A DNA stretch of 64,000 nucleotides from Campylorhamphus procurvoides (lineage: Eukaryota; Chordata; Aves; Passeriformes; Dendrocolaptidae): NCBI GenBank assembly GCA_013396655.1, contig WBMV01004761.1, forward strand, positions 1,620,088 through 1,684,087. The letters run 5' to 3'. Position 1 is the first letter of the stretch. Every line of letters starts with the position of its first letter. The position numbers and the translations under genes were made by a program. This document shows positions 1-12,875 of this stretch, piece after piece. The notes beneath the pieces were generated by a model. The model saw only the letters and a program-made list of their open reading frames with translations, did not search any database and was not told the DNA's origin.

Positions 1-3000
1 GCGTATATTAATGATTTGATCCACATACACACCTTTTTTGTTATCATTGGTTAACCCTCATTCCAGGTGTAATGCCAATGAAATCTGTAAAGTTCCATCA
101 TTGATAAAGTCACCCCAATAATCTTTTGTTTTCACGCTCTTGCTGTTGTGAAAACTCCCAAATGAGAGAGCAAGTATATTTTTGACTGTGTCTATATTAG
201 CAATCAGCGCAATAGAACTGGATCTGCAGAATGAAACACTGCAGAGTGCCCAACCTCAATACTGTGTGTTTCACACCCAGCACCAGTGTCATCCCATGGC
301 CCGAATGTTCATTAGCAGCTCAAAGGCATTAGATGTGCTCTTGGGGAAACTCCTACCACAGCTTAATCCAGAAGGATGCCATTTTGCATGCTCCGTAGCT
401 TCTCCATGAAGCAAACCCAAGAGCACAAGCAGGGGCTGTGAGGAGATTCATTTCATGGGTGCAATCCTGATTGGCACTGAAGTGCCAAAGTAGATGAACC
501 TTCATGTTTAGAGAAGCAAGAGACTAGGATTAACCAATTAGTACCTTTGCAGCATTTTATGAAAGAGAGGTCTGAGACAGATCTGTGTCAGCTAATTGCA
601 CCTAAAGGTACAGTGATTCCACTTGGGGTCCCAACAACATGGTGCTGTCCCTGAGCTCATTAACTCACCATTCTCTTTAGTGCTCATTCTCTAACTAGTT
701 TATCCATTCTTCTCTCAGCAATCTGTGTGCTGCCATGGGGTCTGGGCTGACATGCCCTTAAGCAACCACTGAATGGCTATTACTGCCAGAATAACAGTTT
801 TATCCAATATGTAAGTGGAAGAATCAGGTTCTAAGGGAGATAGCACTGATGTTTCTCTTGTGCAGGAGTGTGTGCTCCGATCATCAGCTGAACCCAGATC
901 TGACTCCAACTCTTATCTTTAAACACAAAATCATCTTTCTCTTTAGTGCAAGCAGAGTGAATTGCGAGTGATCATAGTCATGCCTAATATACTTAATGCA
1001 GTCCTGTAATTCAACTTTTACTTTCCAGTTACTACAAAATTCACAAGAGATGAAGTTATGGACAACAATCACAAAATAAATTAGAAGCTGCTTAACAAAT
1101 TATTCTTGTATTTAGTAAAGCTTGAGATGCCAGAATACTTTGGTATTACTTTCCTTTGCTTTTATTTGCTTCAAGGTGTTTGAAAGGTTATTATGTTAAA
1201 CATAATAGAAAAGCAGAGTTTGTAGATATAGGCAATATTTTACATTAAATCAGCTGATTATTTTACATTAGACCATACAGAAAAAAAGGATAACCTTTGG
1301 GATCAGACTGTCTTCTCTAGGTCACTCCAAGCCTTGTTTTGAGCCCTACACTTTGTTTTCCATGGCATTATAGCATTTTTTAACAGAAGCAGAAGAGACT
1401 TGATACAGATTTCATGGGTGAAATTCTTAGTAAGAGATACTTAATTTGAGTCACCAATAGATATTGCTTAGTGCCCTTATTTTCAGTGAAAGACAAATAT
1501 TGATGATTCTGCTAAGGTTTTCATTATCTCTGACTGCACTGCATACTGATTTAGGAACCCAGTTCCACCAAAGAACCCAGGGAAAATAAAAGTCCTCTCA
1601 AGGCTATGACAATATAAAGGGTTAATGCAAACCTTGTGACTGACAGACCAATGCATGAATTAGAGTAAATGGAGATATATTAATCCTTGGCAGAACAGAT
1701 TAGTTTCAGATGATCTTACCTTAAAGAAGCCATGACTAATAGGAAAACAGTTCAGATCAAGGCATGATTTTTTTTTTTAACATGGACAGTGACATCTGCA
1801 TGTATGTGACTTTTTGAAGAAGAAGCAGAGAAGCAAGGTAAAGAAAATTAGAAAGAAGAAGGAGGAGGAAAGCAAAGGTGAAGATAAAGGAGTATCCTGC
1901 TATGCCAGTGAGATCAGATACAAAGCCATCATGTTTCCTGATTAAGGATTTAAAAATCCCCACTGTTGACTATGGTAAAAGGCTGCAATATGATTCTAAT
2001 TTGTTAGAAGATACAAATAACAGTGAAGACAGATCAACAGTAATGCAACTAAATCATGGGTGAAAAACAACCATAAAAAGAACGCATCTTACAAGCTGAC
2101 ACATTGGGGGAAAATAATCTGAAACATATGGAAACAATATTAGAAGTGGGAAAGGACTATTTGCAGGGCAACAGTAATGCTGAAAGGAGTTCTGCAATGA
2201 AGAGAAGAGAGGTCCTCTGTGTCACCAGAAACTGATATAATTACTTGCAAGAAAAGACATTGCAAAGGGAGAAAGGAGTGACAGAAAAGTGGAGAGAGTC
2301 TGATGAAAACTTACTACCTTCACAACCTACACATGGCGTCCTTATGGGAAAGATCTGATGATCTCTCTGTCAAAGAAAGAAGGGAGATAAGCAGCCTAAA
2401 GAGGTGAAAGACTAGAAAACTCTGGGGCTAAACCGTCTTATCTTACTCATATGAGTAGCCTTTTGAAATCAGCAAGACGAATACTGTGATCATGCCAGAT
2501 GCAATTAGAGCTTCAAGAAGTAATTGTGCATAAAACTTAGATTTCTTCAGGCAATGTGCTTCACTGAATCACTGGACTGGGACTCAGAAATACTACTGAG
2601 AATATTCCCAGCTCCCTGGCTACAAAATCTTGAACATGCTCATTTCTCTGCGTACTTCCACTGCTTTTCTTTCTTATGCATTTAGTTTGGAAATCCTTTG
2701 AGGCAAAAACTTGTTCTCGCTGTGCAAACACACTTAGCCAAGGATGCATTTTTGAAGGGAATTTCTAGGTACAGTTATCACGCATCAATAAGCATCCAAT
2801 TTAACCTTTTAAATACATATTCACAGTACAGGTTACTTACCTTCACATCATCAGTTAGATCTAAACTCTATTCCTGTTACTTTGGGCTTTTTTTGTTTTA
2901 GTCATATAAATATATTTTGAGAAAGGTTATGTTCATTTGAGAGGGAGATGTTTGGATTAGCTGGATTTGAATAAAACATCGTAACTTCTGTATTTAACCA

Positions 3001-4009
3001 CAGCTGTAGCTTTCCACTGTAATTTTTTTGAGTATTCTCTTATCAGTTCACTGTTACAAGTGAAATAGTATGTTGGTACCAGTGAACTATGAATACTTAG
3101 GCAGAAAGCAAATTTTCCCAGGAAGTTTATAAAATTTAGGATTTCGTTATGAATGTCGCTAGAATATTCTGCTGAAGCAATTCAATTAATTTTTTTCAAC
3201 CAGAATTACCATGTGGCCATGGACAGCTGTGGTTAGCACTAAGCAGCATAAAATACTGAATCCTGAAGCAAAAGATTGCTTTGTCAGCCAAATTCAGAAA
3301 GCATGAATTCCCAAAGAGCCTTAACAATGCATGAGATAATGGGAGATAAATCTTTCAGAACAACGAGTTGACATGTGTGTAGACTAGCGCGTGTGCGCTA
3401 AGCATTGTGAAAGGAAATAACTCCTTCAAAAGCCTATGTTTTGTTCTTAAAACACCATTTATGGCATGGAATGTTTTTGCACCTCTTCTATCAACAAGTT
3501 CATGGAATGTAATGCAATTGACCTTTACCATATAACGCACCATTGACAGCAACCTAATCAAATGGTGGGTATTTGAAGATGGTTTTGCTAAATGTCTTAT
3601 GCATTATTTGGGCAATGACGCAAAATTAGAAAAGTCATGATATTTTGATTGTATTTACAGTTTCAGATTCTTAAGTATCAAGGGTACTGGGCCACTTATT
3701 CTCCTTATTTGGCATCATGGTGAGGCTCACACCCTACCAAAAACATGATCTGATTTTAGGTCCATTTTCTTCTCCTCTACTTTTGAATGACCCCATCACC
3801 ACCTTATTCTTCCTCCATGAATTTTCCTCTGACCTCTCTCCATCTAAACCAAAATATGAACTTGTCTCTACACCTTGCCTTCTAGCATTTCTCATTACTA
3901 CTTACACAAAGTATTTCCTAAACTGAACTGTTGGAGAGATTCTTCATAACATGTAAGAAGGTTGAAAGTGCACCAAAGTGCCCTGAAGTATTGTATCTGA
4001 TGAGGAATC
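1..4009. other. intergenic DNA, no gene recognised
   Basis: AT-rich sequence without splice-bounded reading frames or protein motifs. It contains a purine-rich tract at about 1817-1895, a T run near 1768-1779 and a 9-bp perfect inverted repeat around 1189-1207 (ATTATGTT mirrored by AACATAAT). Reading frames up to about 75 codons look like chance. Confidence 0.6.
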
Positions 4010-4400
4010 TATTCCAGTGCTTCATAATTTTACAGCTGCAAAGTCTTCCCTTGTGTCTGAGCTGAATTCCTCACACTGCAGTTTGAGCATATTTTACTTT
4101 TTCTTGACCTCCAATAAACATGAAGAACAATTTGTTTCTAACCTTTCCACAGCAGTCTGTATGTACTTAAAGACTCTTCTCACATCTCTCCTCAGTTCTC
4201 CCTCCCCTAGACTAAACAAACCTCATCCTTTCAGTCTCAGAGCTCAGATTTTCTAGGCTTTTGATCATCTTTGCTGCTTCCCTCTGGTTCAAAGATTTCT
4301 TAAAAAGGGCTGCTCAAGCCTGAGCATAAGGCTCCAGATGAGGGCTTGACAGAGCTAACTGGAGGAGCTACAATGCATACTTTTAAGGTGTCTTACTCAT
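4010..4400 (-). mobile_element. old CR1 LINE fragment
   Basis: The plus strand follows the antisense CR1 3' region in order: 'ttccagtgcttcataatttt', 'cttcccttgtgtc', 'ccctagactaaacaaac', 'tttgatcatctttgctgc', 'ccctctggttca' and 'ctggaggagctacaatgca'. The matches are to the well-known bird and reptile CR1 wording (tip of the first part of the 3' half), with many substitutions. It is oriented on the minus strand and no ORF survives. Similarity may run on to about 4550. Confidence 0.75.
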
Positions 4401-5330
4401 TTTTGTGCATCCTTCATTATTATTCCATTTGTGATCTTGTAAATCTCATATCTATGTTGCCCAAAGGCCATGTAACTATTTGTTCTCCATCTTTTAATCA
4501 TGCAAATAATTTTTTCAAAGTGTGCTGCTTTGTGCTTGTCCCTATTGGAACATAATTTATTTATTTAGCATTTTAATAAAATAAAATACTTTTTTTTTTC
4601 TCAAACATCTAAGTCAGTAGTGAAAATGGTGAAAACATTGATTTAGGAAAAGACTTTTCTAAATGTGTTTAATACAGTCATCTATTTTGACAGAGACATA
4701 TTAGTGACTATTAGTAGTCTTTTGAGTACAATTTTCTAACCAGTTTTCCAGTCACTATGTTATTAGATTTACTTTACCATATATGCCTAAGTTGCTTATA
4801 TCATCTAAGACTAAATTAAGATAGCCATTTACTATTTTTCCAATAGCCACATGGCCAATTACCATGTTATAGGAGGAAATTAGATTAGTACGATGTCACT
4901 TGTTCTTTTTAAGCTCTCCCTGCTATTTGCTTATTGCCCTGCAGCCTTCTAGTAATTACAAATACATTTTTTAAATACCTAGCTTGATATTTTTCTGAGA
5001 ATTGAAGTCTGGTCAACATATCTCTTTTTTAAAGAGGAATATTAAGTTTCTTTTTTCATGAAACTGGGGGAAATGACAAAAGGCTGTCTTTGAAGAATCC
5101 CCTCAGCTCCCCTTGGTACAAGCCATAGCAGGATCAATACCAGAGGTGGTGACAGAAGGGCACAGATACCAAAAATCTGGCAAGGGTTGTTGCACTGAAA
5201 ACTTTCCAGATGACACTGTTACATATTTGAGGCACATAGAAAACATATCACAGAAAATACACTTTGTTCCTTACCTGCCCACTCAAAGCTGAACATTCAT
5301 GACGCACCTGAACTCCCTTATCACTCACTA
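4401..5330. other. intergenic DNA, no gene recognised
   Basis: AT-rich, possibly with a further diverged stretch of the preceding CR1 copy up to about 4550. Nothing else identifiable. Confidence 0.5.
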
Positions 5331-5520
5331 TCACAGAATAATAGAATCATAGAATTATTAATGTTGTAAAAGGCCTCCAAGATCATCAAGTCCAACCTTC
5401 TTCTTCTTCTTTATAACATTAACCCTAATAACTGGCATTTTAAGTATATTTTACAGAGCCTGAGCACCTTTCTTAATGGGATCCTAATGAACTGGCATGT
5501 CCTGGTGCAAAACACCATGA
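5331..5520 (-). mobile_element. CR1 LINE 3'-end fragment
   Basis: Plus strand has 'aatagaatcatagaatt', then 'ggcctccaagatcatcaagt' and 'ccaacc', the reverse complement of the CR1 3' end with its ATTCTATGATTCT-type terminal repeat. An internal TTC repeat (about 5398-5412) follows, then 'taacattaaccctaataact', which resembles the next CR1 segment. It is 5'-truncated and non-coding. The right boundary is approximate. Confidence 0.8.
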
Positions 5521-6423
5521 ACCTTGACAAGTGCAACTCGTTGTTCCCTGTACAGATGCTCAGTGTCTCTCAATGCCAGCTCCCCAGCTGGCCTCATGTT
5601 GCATGGTTCCTCCTTTTCACCACCACATAACACAGGTGCTATGTGCTTATTACTTTATCTATTCATTTTTCCTCATCATCCTGATAACATCAGTTTCATT
5701 CTTCATGCTACGCACCAGCTCCCCCCTTTCCAGCCACATGAGACTGTGTGATAAACCAAAAAGAGGCGGCTATGAATCACCCCTGGCAGCTGTGTTCACA
5801 CCTCTTCTAAAAGCAGCTTTGGAAGGGGCTGTGAGCATGCAACAACCTGCCTGTCTCCTCCTGATGTGGGTGATTTGTGGACACTTGCAGCCAGGCAGCA
5901 GCCGGCCTGCCTGGATGTGCCGGTGTTGTGTTAACTCACTCTGGGTGCTCGGGCACACAGGAGCTTGTGTGCTCTATTAGGCACTGTCCCATCATGTGTG
6001 GGACGTGTTTTCAGGGTCACTGTCTGCTCAGGCAGTGAATTTGGTCCCAAAGACAGCCTCGGTGCTCTGCCCAGCAGACAGAGTGGGTACGTCTAATAGT
6101 TTTCTCATGGCATTTGAATGTGCTGCTGTACCTCATTTGGAAGCCTACATGTGCAAGGGTTCAGGTCCAGTTCACATCAAATTACTGTTATGAAGGTCTG
6201 AGTAACCACAGAAACAAAAATCCATCCACATTAATTAAAATATAGACCAGATATATGTTGTGACTTCAAAAAAGCCCATTAATGATCATGTTATTTTATC
6301 TTCTACCTAAATAGTTTTCTGCTTGAATGCTTTCCAAATAATAAACCTTCCTTTGAGGTAAGAATGTGCCTGGACCTCTGATATTTTTTTAAGGGAGAGG
6401 TGGAGACCAGTTGTCGCTTTTTA
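5521..6423. other. GC-richer intergenic patch between two CR1 fragments
   Basis: About 5760-6190 is more GC-rich than its surroundings and is open for 149 codons in one plus-strand frame (5531-5980). The translation shows no domain, signal or family motif that I recognise, and a second frame and the reverse strand are also partly open. I treat it as non-coding. Confidence 0.5.
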
Positions 6424-6560
6424 TCACAGAAACAGAGTATTCTGAGATGAAAGGGACCCACAAAGATCATCAGGTCCAGCTCATAAGGGAATGACCCCTA
6501 TGGGGATCAAACTGACAACCTTTGCATTATTAGCACTGTCCTCCAACCCAGTTAATCTCA
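6424..6560 (-). mobile_element. CR1 LINE 3'-end fragment (a subfamily different from the 5.3-kb copy)
   Basis: Plus strand reads 'tcacagaaacagagtattct', then 'gagatgaaagggacccacaa' and 'agatcatcaggtccagctc', matching the antisense CR1 type with 'gggacccacaaggatcatc' wording. It continues with 'ggggatcaaactgacaacc' and 'tttgcattattagcac', also typical of that subfamily. Minus orientation, 5'-truncated. The subfamily is one I associate with neoavian birds, which is weak evidence for the host group. Confidence 0.75.
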
Positions 6561-9500
6561 GAGTTTAGAATAGGGTGCATATATTAAATACCTATATCTT
6601 CATCCTTGTAGGTGAAGCTGCAGTAGAATGAGTTACGACAGGCTGGATCCAGAAGGGTGATAATGCAAAATCTGATACTGGCAGAAGAAAATAAGCAAAA
6701 TCCTCATAACATCAAAACAATTTCATAACTGGCAACAAAAGAAAAATAAGTTGTGAGGAATATACTACTTATTTGATTCCTTGCCCATCCTAAAACTTTG
6801 AATTACTTATACACTCAAAAGTCTAAGTATGAAAGTTGTAAAGGGATCTTTTAGACATGACTGTGCGACCAAAGAGAACTTGTGTAGAAATAAGATGTAA
6901 AGATTTAACATTAAAGACGGTGATTTTTGCTTTCTCCATATGTAACAATTTTTTTTCTGTCATACATTTTCTAATGAGCGAGTCAGAATTCACCTTTTAT
7001 TACAGTTGTATGACTACAGAGATGCTTATCTCAATACAAGGATAACCCAGAGAGCACATAGTGAAGCAGTCTTTCGTACTTGATTATTGTTCTGTGTCCA
7101 TTCCTTCAGAGATCCTCTGAAGCAATAGAATGTTCTCTGTCTTGATTTAATTTTTTTTCTGCGTTTTGCGGCTCTTTTTTGTCTTTTTGTGTCTTTGGTT
7201 CCAGCTTTCCTAATCAAAGACTTCTGTAGTCTGCAATAAGGGCATACAATTTCAAATACATGAGAAATATGTTAGTGTGCTTCAGCTCTTTGCTACAACT
7301 ATGTGTGTGCATAATATTCTCCCACTGGACTTACTCTTTAATTTTTGTGCTGACAGAAAAAAGAAATTGAGCAACTTCATCTCTCAATTTGTAATCTTTG
7401 AACTGCTTGTATTGATAACTGTGTCCAAGAATGCAGTCAAGGAATTGATTGCTTGCAAAACAGAGCAACTTTTTTGAGTCCCCAGAGTTCCAGATTGCAA
7501 GATATGCGTACCTGCCTAAGGGTTGAAGGGACAGATTTGTTCTGTACTTGAGTTAAACTGTTGCCAAAATAACTCAACCCATGTTACTATACAACATATT
7601 ATTCCCTCAGAATAGAGAGGAAAAAAGTAAAGACAATTAGAAGCTTATTTATAGGCCACTCTAACATGAGTCCCTAAATGGGAGAAAGTGACTCACATAA
7701 CCCTATCTCAGGCATTCAATCGATGTGAAATTGCACTCATAATTAGAGTCTGAGCAAGGTTCTTTCAGCCATTCTCCTTATCACGTGTTTGGGAAATAGC
7801 AAGATTTTTTCTTTTTTTCAGAAACCTATACCAATATACATTTTATAAAAGTAATTTTACATTTTTTTATCCTTTTAATCACTTCTGTTGCTCCTCCGAG
7901 TTCAAGCAGCCCAAAGGAAAAGCTAGCTTAACTGAGTTTTCAAGGCTAAAACTAAATGAGTGCAGGGATCCTCCAGCAGCTTCCCCAGCTCTGTTTTAAA
8001 TATGTTGCAGAATGTCTATCTAACCTCACCTTCCCTTCCCAGGATTCACACAAGACCTCCATAACAATGCCTATCAAATTCTAGGAAGAGAGGTAATAGA
8101 GATGGCAAAGAAGAAGACAATGAAGGTAAAAGGCAAGAGAAAATCAGCAACAAAATGAGACCAATGAGGGAAAGGGCAGACAAAGTATTTGTCTAGACAG
8201 AGATTCCTTTCAGCAGCTGAACTCAGGTTTTAGGATTAAGTGATGCAAAATCATGTCCATATCTTTTATCTTCTTACCTAGCCATCAAGATAGCCACTGA
8301 CAAAGGTAACAGTCCATTTCCCGGTCCTTTTCTATCTCCACAGTAAATTGTTAACCTGTATTCCTGATGCTCCTTTAAGAAAGAAAGGTATTATTTATGG
8401 AGATAGATAAGTAACATAATTTTTTTTTCAAAAATAATTTGCCACTACAGTATTTTGGGAGAACATAGAATGCTGTGAGAATAGACTACTTGCAAAGCAC
8501 ATCTGCTCACAGTTCATGTTGATCCCAGGCCTGAGGACAAGATGTGAGAATACAAGAAGCACTATTTCCAAGTTGTTAATTTTTTGTCTGTGAGCAATGG
8601 CAGCAATTATTGCCTGTCAGACTTCCACATGAATAAATCATGATCAGAATAGACTCCTGATCCCTTTGGTTCTCTCTCTGTGCAGTATGCGAATGATATT
8701 CTTGAGTGTTAACACAATTTTCCCAGTCAGACAGACCACAAGTGGGGGTTCAGGAGTCAGAAAAGACTTTAGCTGAGATGCAGAATTGTTTAAGACTCGA
8801 AGGATGAGCTGTCAGGATCAATCAGCACTTACTGAGCAAAGGGAAAACAGTGTTGGGGAAAGAAATTCAGAAAAAAAATAGAAGAGGAGGGGAGCACTAA
8901 AAAAATAATTAAATGATACATTTTCATGTGACTAAAGCAAATGACTGAAGGTCCAGGCTTCTGGGATCTATTGAAAGCTTTTCCTAGAAACAGACCTAGC
9001 CTCTCTCCTTGGGCAGGTTCCCAGTGGTATAATTCTTATTATACCACTTACCTATGTAACAGGCATGCTGAAGGGCTTTAAACACTTAGAAGGAAACTAT
9101 CTGATGTGTGCCAAATTTTATCATTATTAGAGATTAGACATTGCAGATAAAACTCATCTTTCTCACTCAGATTGTGTCCCTGGAAGTGCTCTGCCATTTT
9201 GTTGAACTCACCAAATGACTTGCTCTGTGGCCCATCATTCCCACTGATCTATAGCAACTTTGTGGTTAAGGCACTCCAGAGCCCTTCCTTATCTCTCTGC
9301 CACTGACTTGTCCTGACAAACACAAATTTCTCTGTGGTTTAGCTCCTGATTTATAGATTGAAATGTTCCTAGCAAACACATTACCAAGATCAGCCCATTT
9401 ATGATGTGTTCACACAGTCCACGTTGTGCTACATTTAAGGGGGAAAAAATTCTGACATAAACAATGTGTTTGTGAGGCAGGAAAAGTACATTCTCAATCT

Positions 9501-10324
9501 TCTGCTCCTGTCCAGCACCTACATTCCCCATTACCAACACAGATGATATCTGTATCTAAAATTTCATGGGAGTGCATTAAAAAAACCTGGACAAGACTAA
9601 CACATACCAAAGACTGAAGTAATATGCACAATTATCTTGTTGGAAAAGAAAAAATAAACACAATTATCTGAATAAAACCAGAACTTACAATACTTAGATA
9701 GGAGGCATACCAATTTTGATTTGAATGAGTTACCAGTTCAGTGCTCGTATATCTACTTAAGCTGTCAAAACATTACATGCCATGGAATATATTATATATA
9801 TTAGATGGGTCAGATTTAGGCCACTTCCTTCCCACATACAAAAATCAGAGGTATTTAAGTAGGGTGCAGATTTTAAGCTTGTTCATGGCCTCCCATAATC
9901 CTACTCTCAACAACTCCTGTTGTAGGAGCCAAAAAGAGAACAGAAGGAATCAGAAGGAATAATTTATAATTTTTTTGTTGTTACTGCCCATCAGCCTGAT
10001 GCTCTAAAGGTTTTCTTCTGACAGAAGTCCTTAAACAGCCAAGCATGATGTGGAGCAGATGACTTAATCATTTGACTACATCCCTCACTCTCTGGAAGCT
10101 GCCTGAGATTCTCATGCACTTACTGCTTGTTGTTGCAGTCTCTTTAAGACTCAGTCACCCCCCACATCAGCAGTATTGGACTGACCCACCCCCTGCTCTG
10201 CAATCTGCAGACCAGCTGGCTCTTGCACAGGAGGCTGTTGAAAAGGGAAGAGACTGGGATGCTCTGAAGCAGATGCAAATTACATATCAGTAGGACTCAG
10301 TGTTGAAAATAGGAATATAACAAA
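6561..10324. other. intergenic DNA, no gene recognised
   Basis: AT-rich sequence with several short T runs (7140-7190, 7805-7870). A frame at 10072-10293 is relatively rich in non-AT codons but has no start context, splice support or recognisable domain. A perfect 2 x 10-bp tandem of CAGAAGGAAT lies at 9941-9960. Confidence 0.55.
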
Positions 10325-11085
10325 TAACCTACTGTGCTGGATCAGCATTCTGCCTCCACCAGTGTCTAGGAGATGCTGTTTAGGGAGAGCAGGCGCTCTT
10401 GGCCACTGTCTCCCTACTCTTCCTCCCATGTCTAGAGTAGTTGATTAAGGAATTCCTGTTTATTTTCTTTAATATAGTCTTAGACTGGTTTTCTAGAGTT
10501 TCTAATTCCTTGTATCCTCTGCTGAAACTGTCTCCAAAATTTGTGGCAACAAATTCAGAATGATGAAGGGTTCAGCGAGTTAGCAGCTCTGCATCTACTT
10601 CACTGATTGCCTTCACATTTCTCACTAACAGTTCTTCCCTCAAAGTTTAGGATTTAGCCCTTTAAGTCTGTTCCTTTAATACCTGACATCCTTAATCACT
10701 TCTGCTGCCTCTCTCTGCGCTTTTTTTAATTCCTCTCTTACTCCTTGTGATGTGAGGATCAAACTTTCAGACAGTGCCCAAGAGAGATTTTGTACTGCAG
10801 CTAAATTATGCTTTCTGTTATGTCCTCTGTCCAATTGCTGATTAAATTTGGCCTTTTTATTTCCTTTTGGCTGCTACTGTATCATAAGTTAATGACTTCC
10901 AAGAAGTGCTGGTGATAATTGGTATCTCTCTTTGCTGAGGTGTAACTGCCAGGTACAATCTCAGAAGACCATAAACACAGTTCAGACTATTTTTTTCTCG
11001 AGATTAATTACTTCACATTTTTTACACTGACATTAATCTCATACTTTTTTGTCCACCTACTCAGCTTTGTGAGGTGTTTCTGGAA
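10325..11085 (-). mobile_element. ancient CR1/L3-like LINE relic
   Basis: Plus-strand wording follows the antisense of old amniote CR1/L3 LINEs over about 750 bp. It has 'tgctggatcagcattctgcc' near the 3' end, later 'acttctgctgcctctctctg', 'ggctgctactgtatcataag', 'gacttccaagaagtgctggt', 'ttgctgaggtgtaactgcca', and finally 'ctactcagctttgtgaggtg'. The order is right, but identity is low and several gaps are present. Minus orientation. No coding capacity remains. Limits are approximate. Confidence 0.6.
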
Positions 11086-12435
11086 AGCAGGCCTGCCAAA
11101 AGGCACATCCCTTCACTGCAACAGCAGCATGCAACTCCATGAGATCCCTTGTGTGACTGGAGCACCTCCAGCACACAAAGGTGTCTGCAGATAGCCCGCA
11201 AAGAGGTGACTCAGCACACAGGAACATCTATTCTCCCACCTGAACAGGCTCTCAGGTGCTGGGAGAGCAGGAAATGGAAACACTTGCATGCTTAACAGGG
11301 ATTGTCTTATTTGCATCATGGTAAAAGTGTTCTTCAGCCATCTCTGGAATGACTAAAATATTAAATGCTTGAATTCGAGCAGTTATGATTTAATCTTTAG
11401 GATCAAAAAAAGGGAAAGAATTTCCTTGTCTGACCAGCTATGAGAATTTTGCAGACCAGTGAAGAGTTCACACACTTTCTCCTTCACTGGCTCCTGTGTG
11501 CAGTGACAGCTGATCTGTCAGCTTCTCTGATCATTCAGTTTGTTTGTTCAGTCCTTCAGGACCCATCTTTTATGTCCGGCTATTCTTATCTACAGGGACA
11601 TCAGAAACACCAATTCTTCTGCCATGTCCATGAAGATCCAGGACACAGAAATATAAAGGAAGCATGCTTTACATCCCGTCATGGATCTAAATAACATTGT
11701 AGTGTATTATCAGGCAGGTGAATTAATTTTCAAAGCCAGATTATCTCACTGTTTTCAAAATTTCACCAATATAAGGCAGATTTAGCAATGAAAAGCAGCA
11801 AATAAAGTTTTCAGCTGTCTAGGGAAGTCCAGGCCAGGGAATGCCAGAGACAGTAGGTGTATTAGAATCTGTAAGAATTATGCAAAGGGCTGTCAGATTC
11901 AGAGTAGCAAACACTCTTTGGACTCTTGAATATAGGAGCTGAAATAATAGTAAACAAGCCAGTTGTTTTAATGGTTTTTGCTATATGTGCTGCATGAGCC
12001 TTGCTTCCTGTTATATATTCTTTGTTTCCAAACTTGTACTAAAATGGAATGCTTCAGAAAGAGACATATTTCACAAGCATTCTTCACTAATGTGTGTGAA
12101 AGAAAATTCAATAGTCAGCGCTCTCCTACAATGTGGAAATTATTGGTTCATCATCTTCACGGTGCTTATCTTTTATTTTAAAAAAAACCCATCACAGTAA
12201 GATTATACCACGAAAGACAAATCATACATTCTGCTTCAGTGGCTACTCCTAGAATCCCTCTCCCAGGATGACTTAGTTTATACTCTGAATTAGCATTTCC
12301 TAGAAATAAATTAGTTCTTTCCCTGTAGATCCCATCTTTGCATAGAAGCTTTCACTTAAGCCTCTCTCAGCAGAGTGACCACCTGCTTCCAGGGCAAGGT
12401 CCCTCAGGCAAACAGTGTCAGCCTTTTACAGGACA
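11086..12435. other. intergenic DNA, no gene recognised
   Basis: No recognised feature. Reading frames of 70-84 codons (for example 11440-11694) have no family signature. Confidence 0.5.
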
Positions 12436-12875
12436 GCAATAGCCTAATCTTATTTCCTGACTCTGACATAATGGGGAGAAACTGAGAGAGCTGGGATTGT
12501 TCAGCCTGGGGAAGAGATGTCTCAGGAGGATCCTCTCAGTATGTGCAACTATATGATGGTGGAGAGCAAAGAAGACAGAGCCAGACTTCTCAGTGGTGCC
12601 CGGTGAAAGGACAGTAGAGTACATTGGAATACAGAAAATTCCATTTAAACATACGAAAAAGATTTTTTCACTGTAAGGCTGGTGTAACACTGGAACAGGT
12701 GACCAAGGAAGCTTGTGAAGTCTTTGTCCTTGCAGATAATTCAAAACCCAACAGGACTTGGCCCCGAGCAACCTTTTTTAGCTGACCCTTATCTGAGCAG
12801 GAGGCCTTGGAATAAACAGCTGTCAAAGGCCCCTTCCAAACTTTAACCTTCTCTGTGACTCTGTGTGAACATCCA
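12436..12875 (+). mobile_element. CR1 LINE 3'-part fragment, sense orientation
   Basis: Plus strand matches the sense CR1 3' region in order: 'gagctgggattgttcagcct', 'ggggaagagatgtctcagga', 'ttcactgtaaggctggtgta', 'acactggaacaggtgaccaa', 'gacttggccccgagcaacct', and at the 3' end 'aaggccccttccaaac' followed by 'ctctgtgactctgtgtg'. It is the only CR1 piece here in plus orientation. ORF2 is not present as an open frame. The small minus-strand frames over it are shadows. Confidence 0.85.

Noticed and set aside
5531..5980. 149-codon plus-strand open frame
   Set aside because: No domain or family resemblance, overlapping open frames on both strands, locally higher GC (which lengthens chance frames), and a CR1 fragment immediately upstream.
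10072..10293. 73-codon frame with less AT-biased codons, considered as an exon or pseudogene
   Set aside because: No similarity that I can name and no flanking splice sites with matching phase; left as non-coding.
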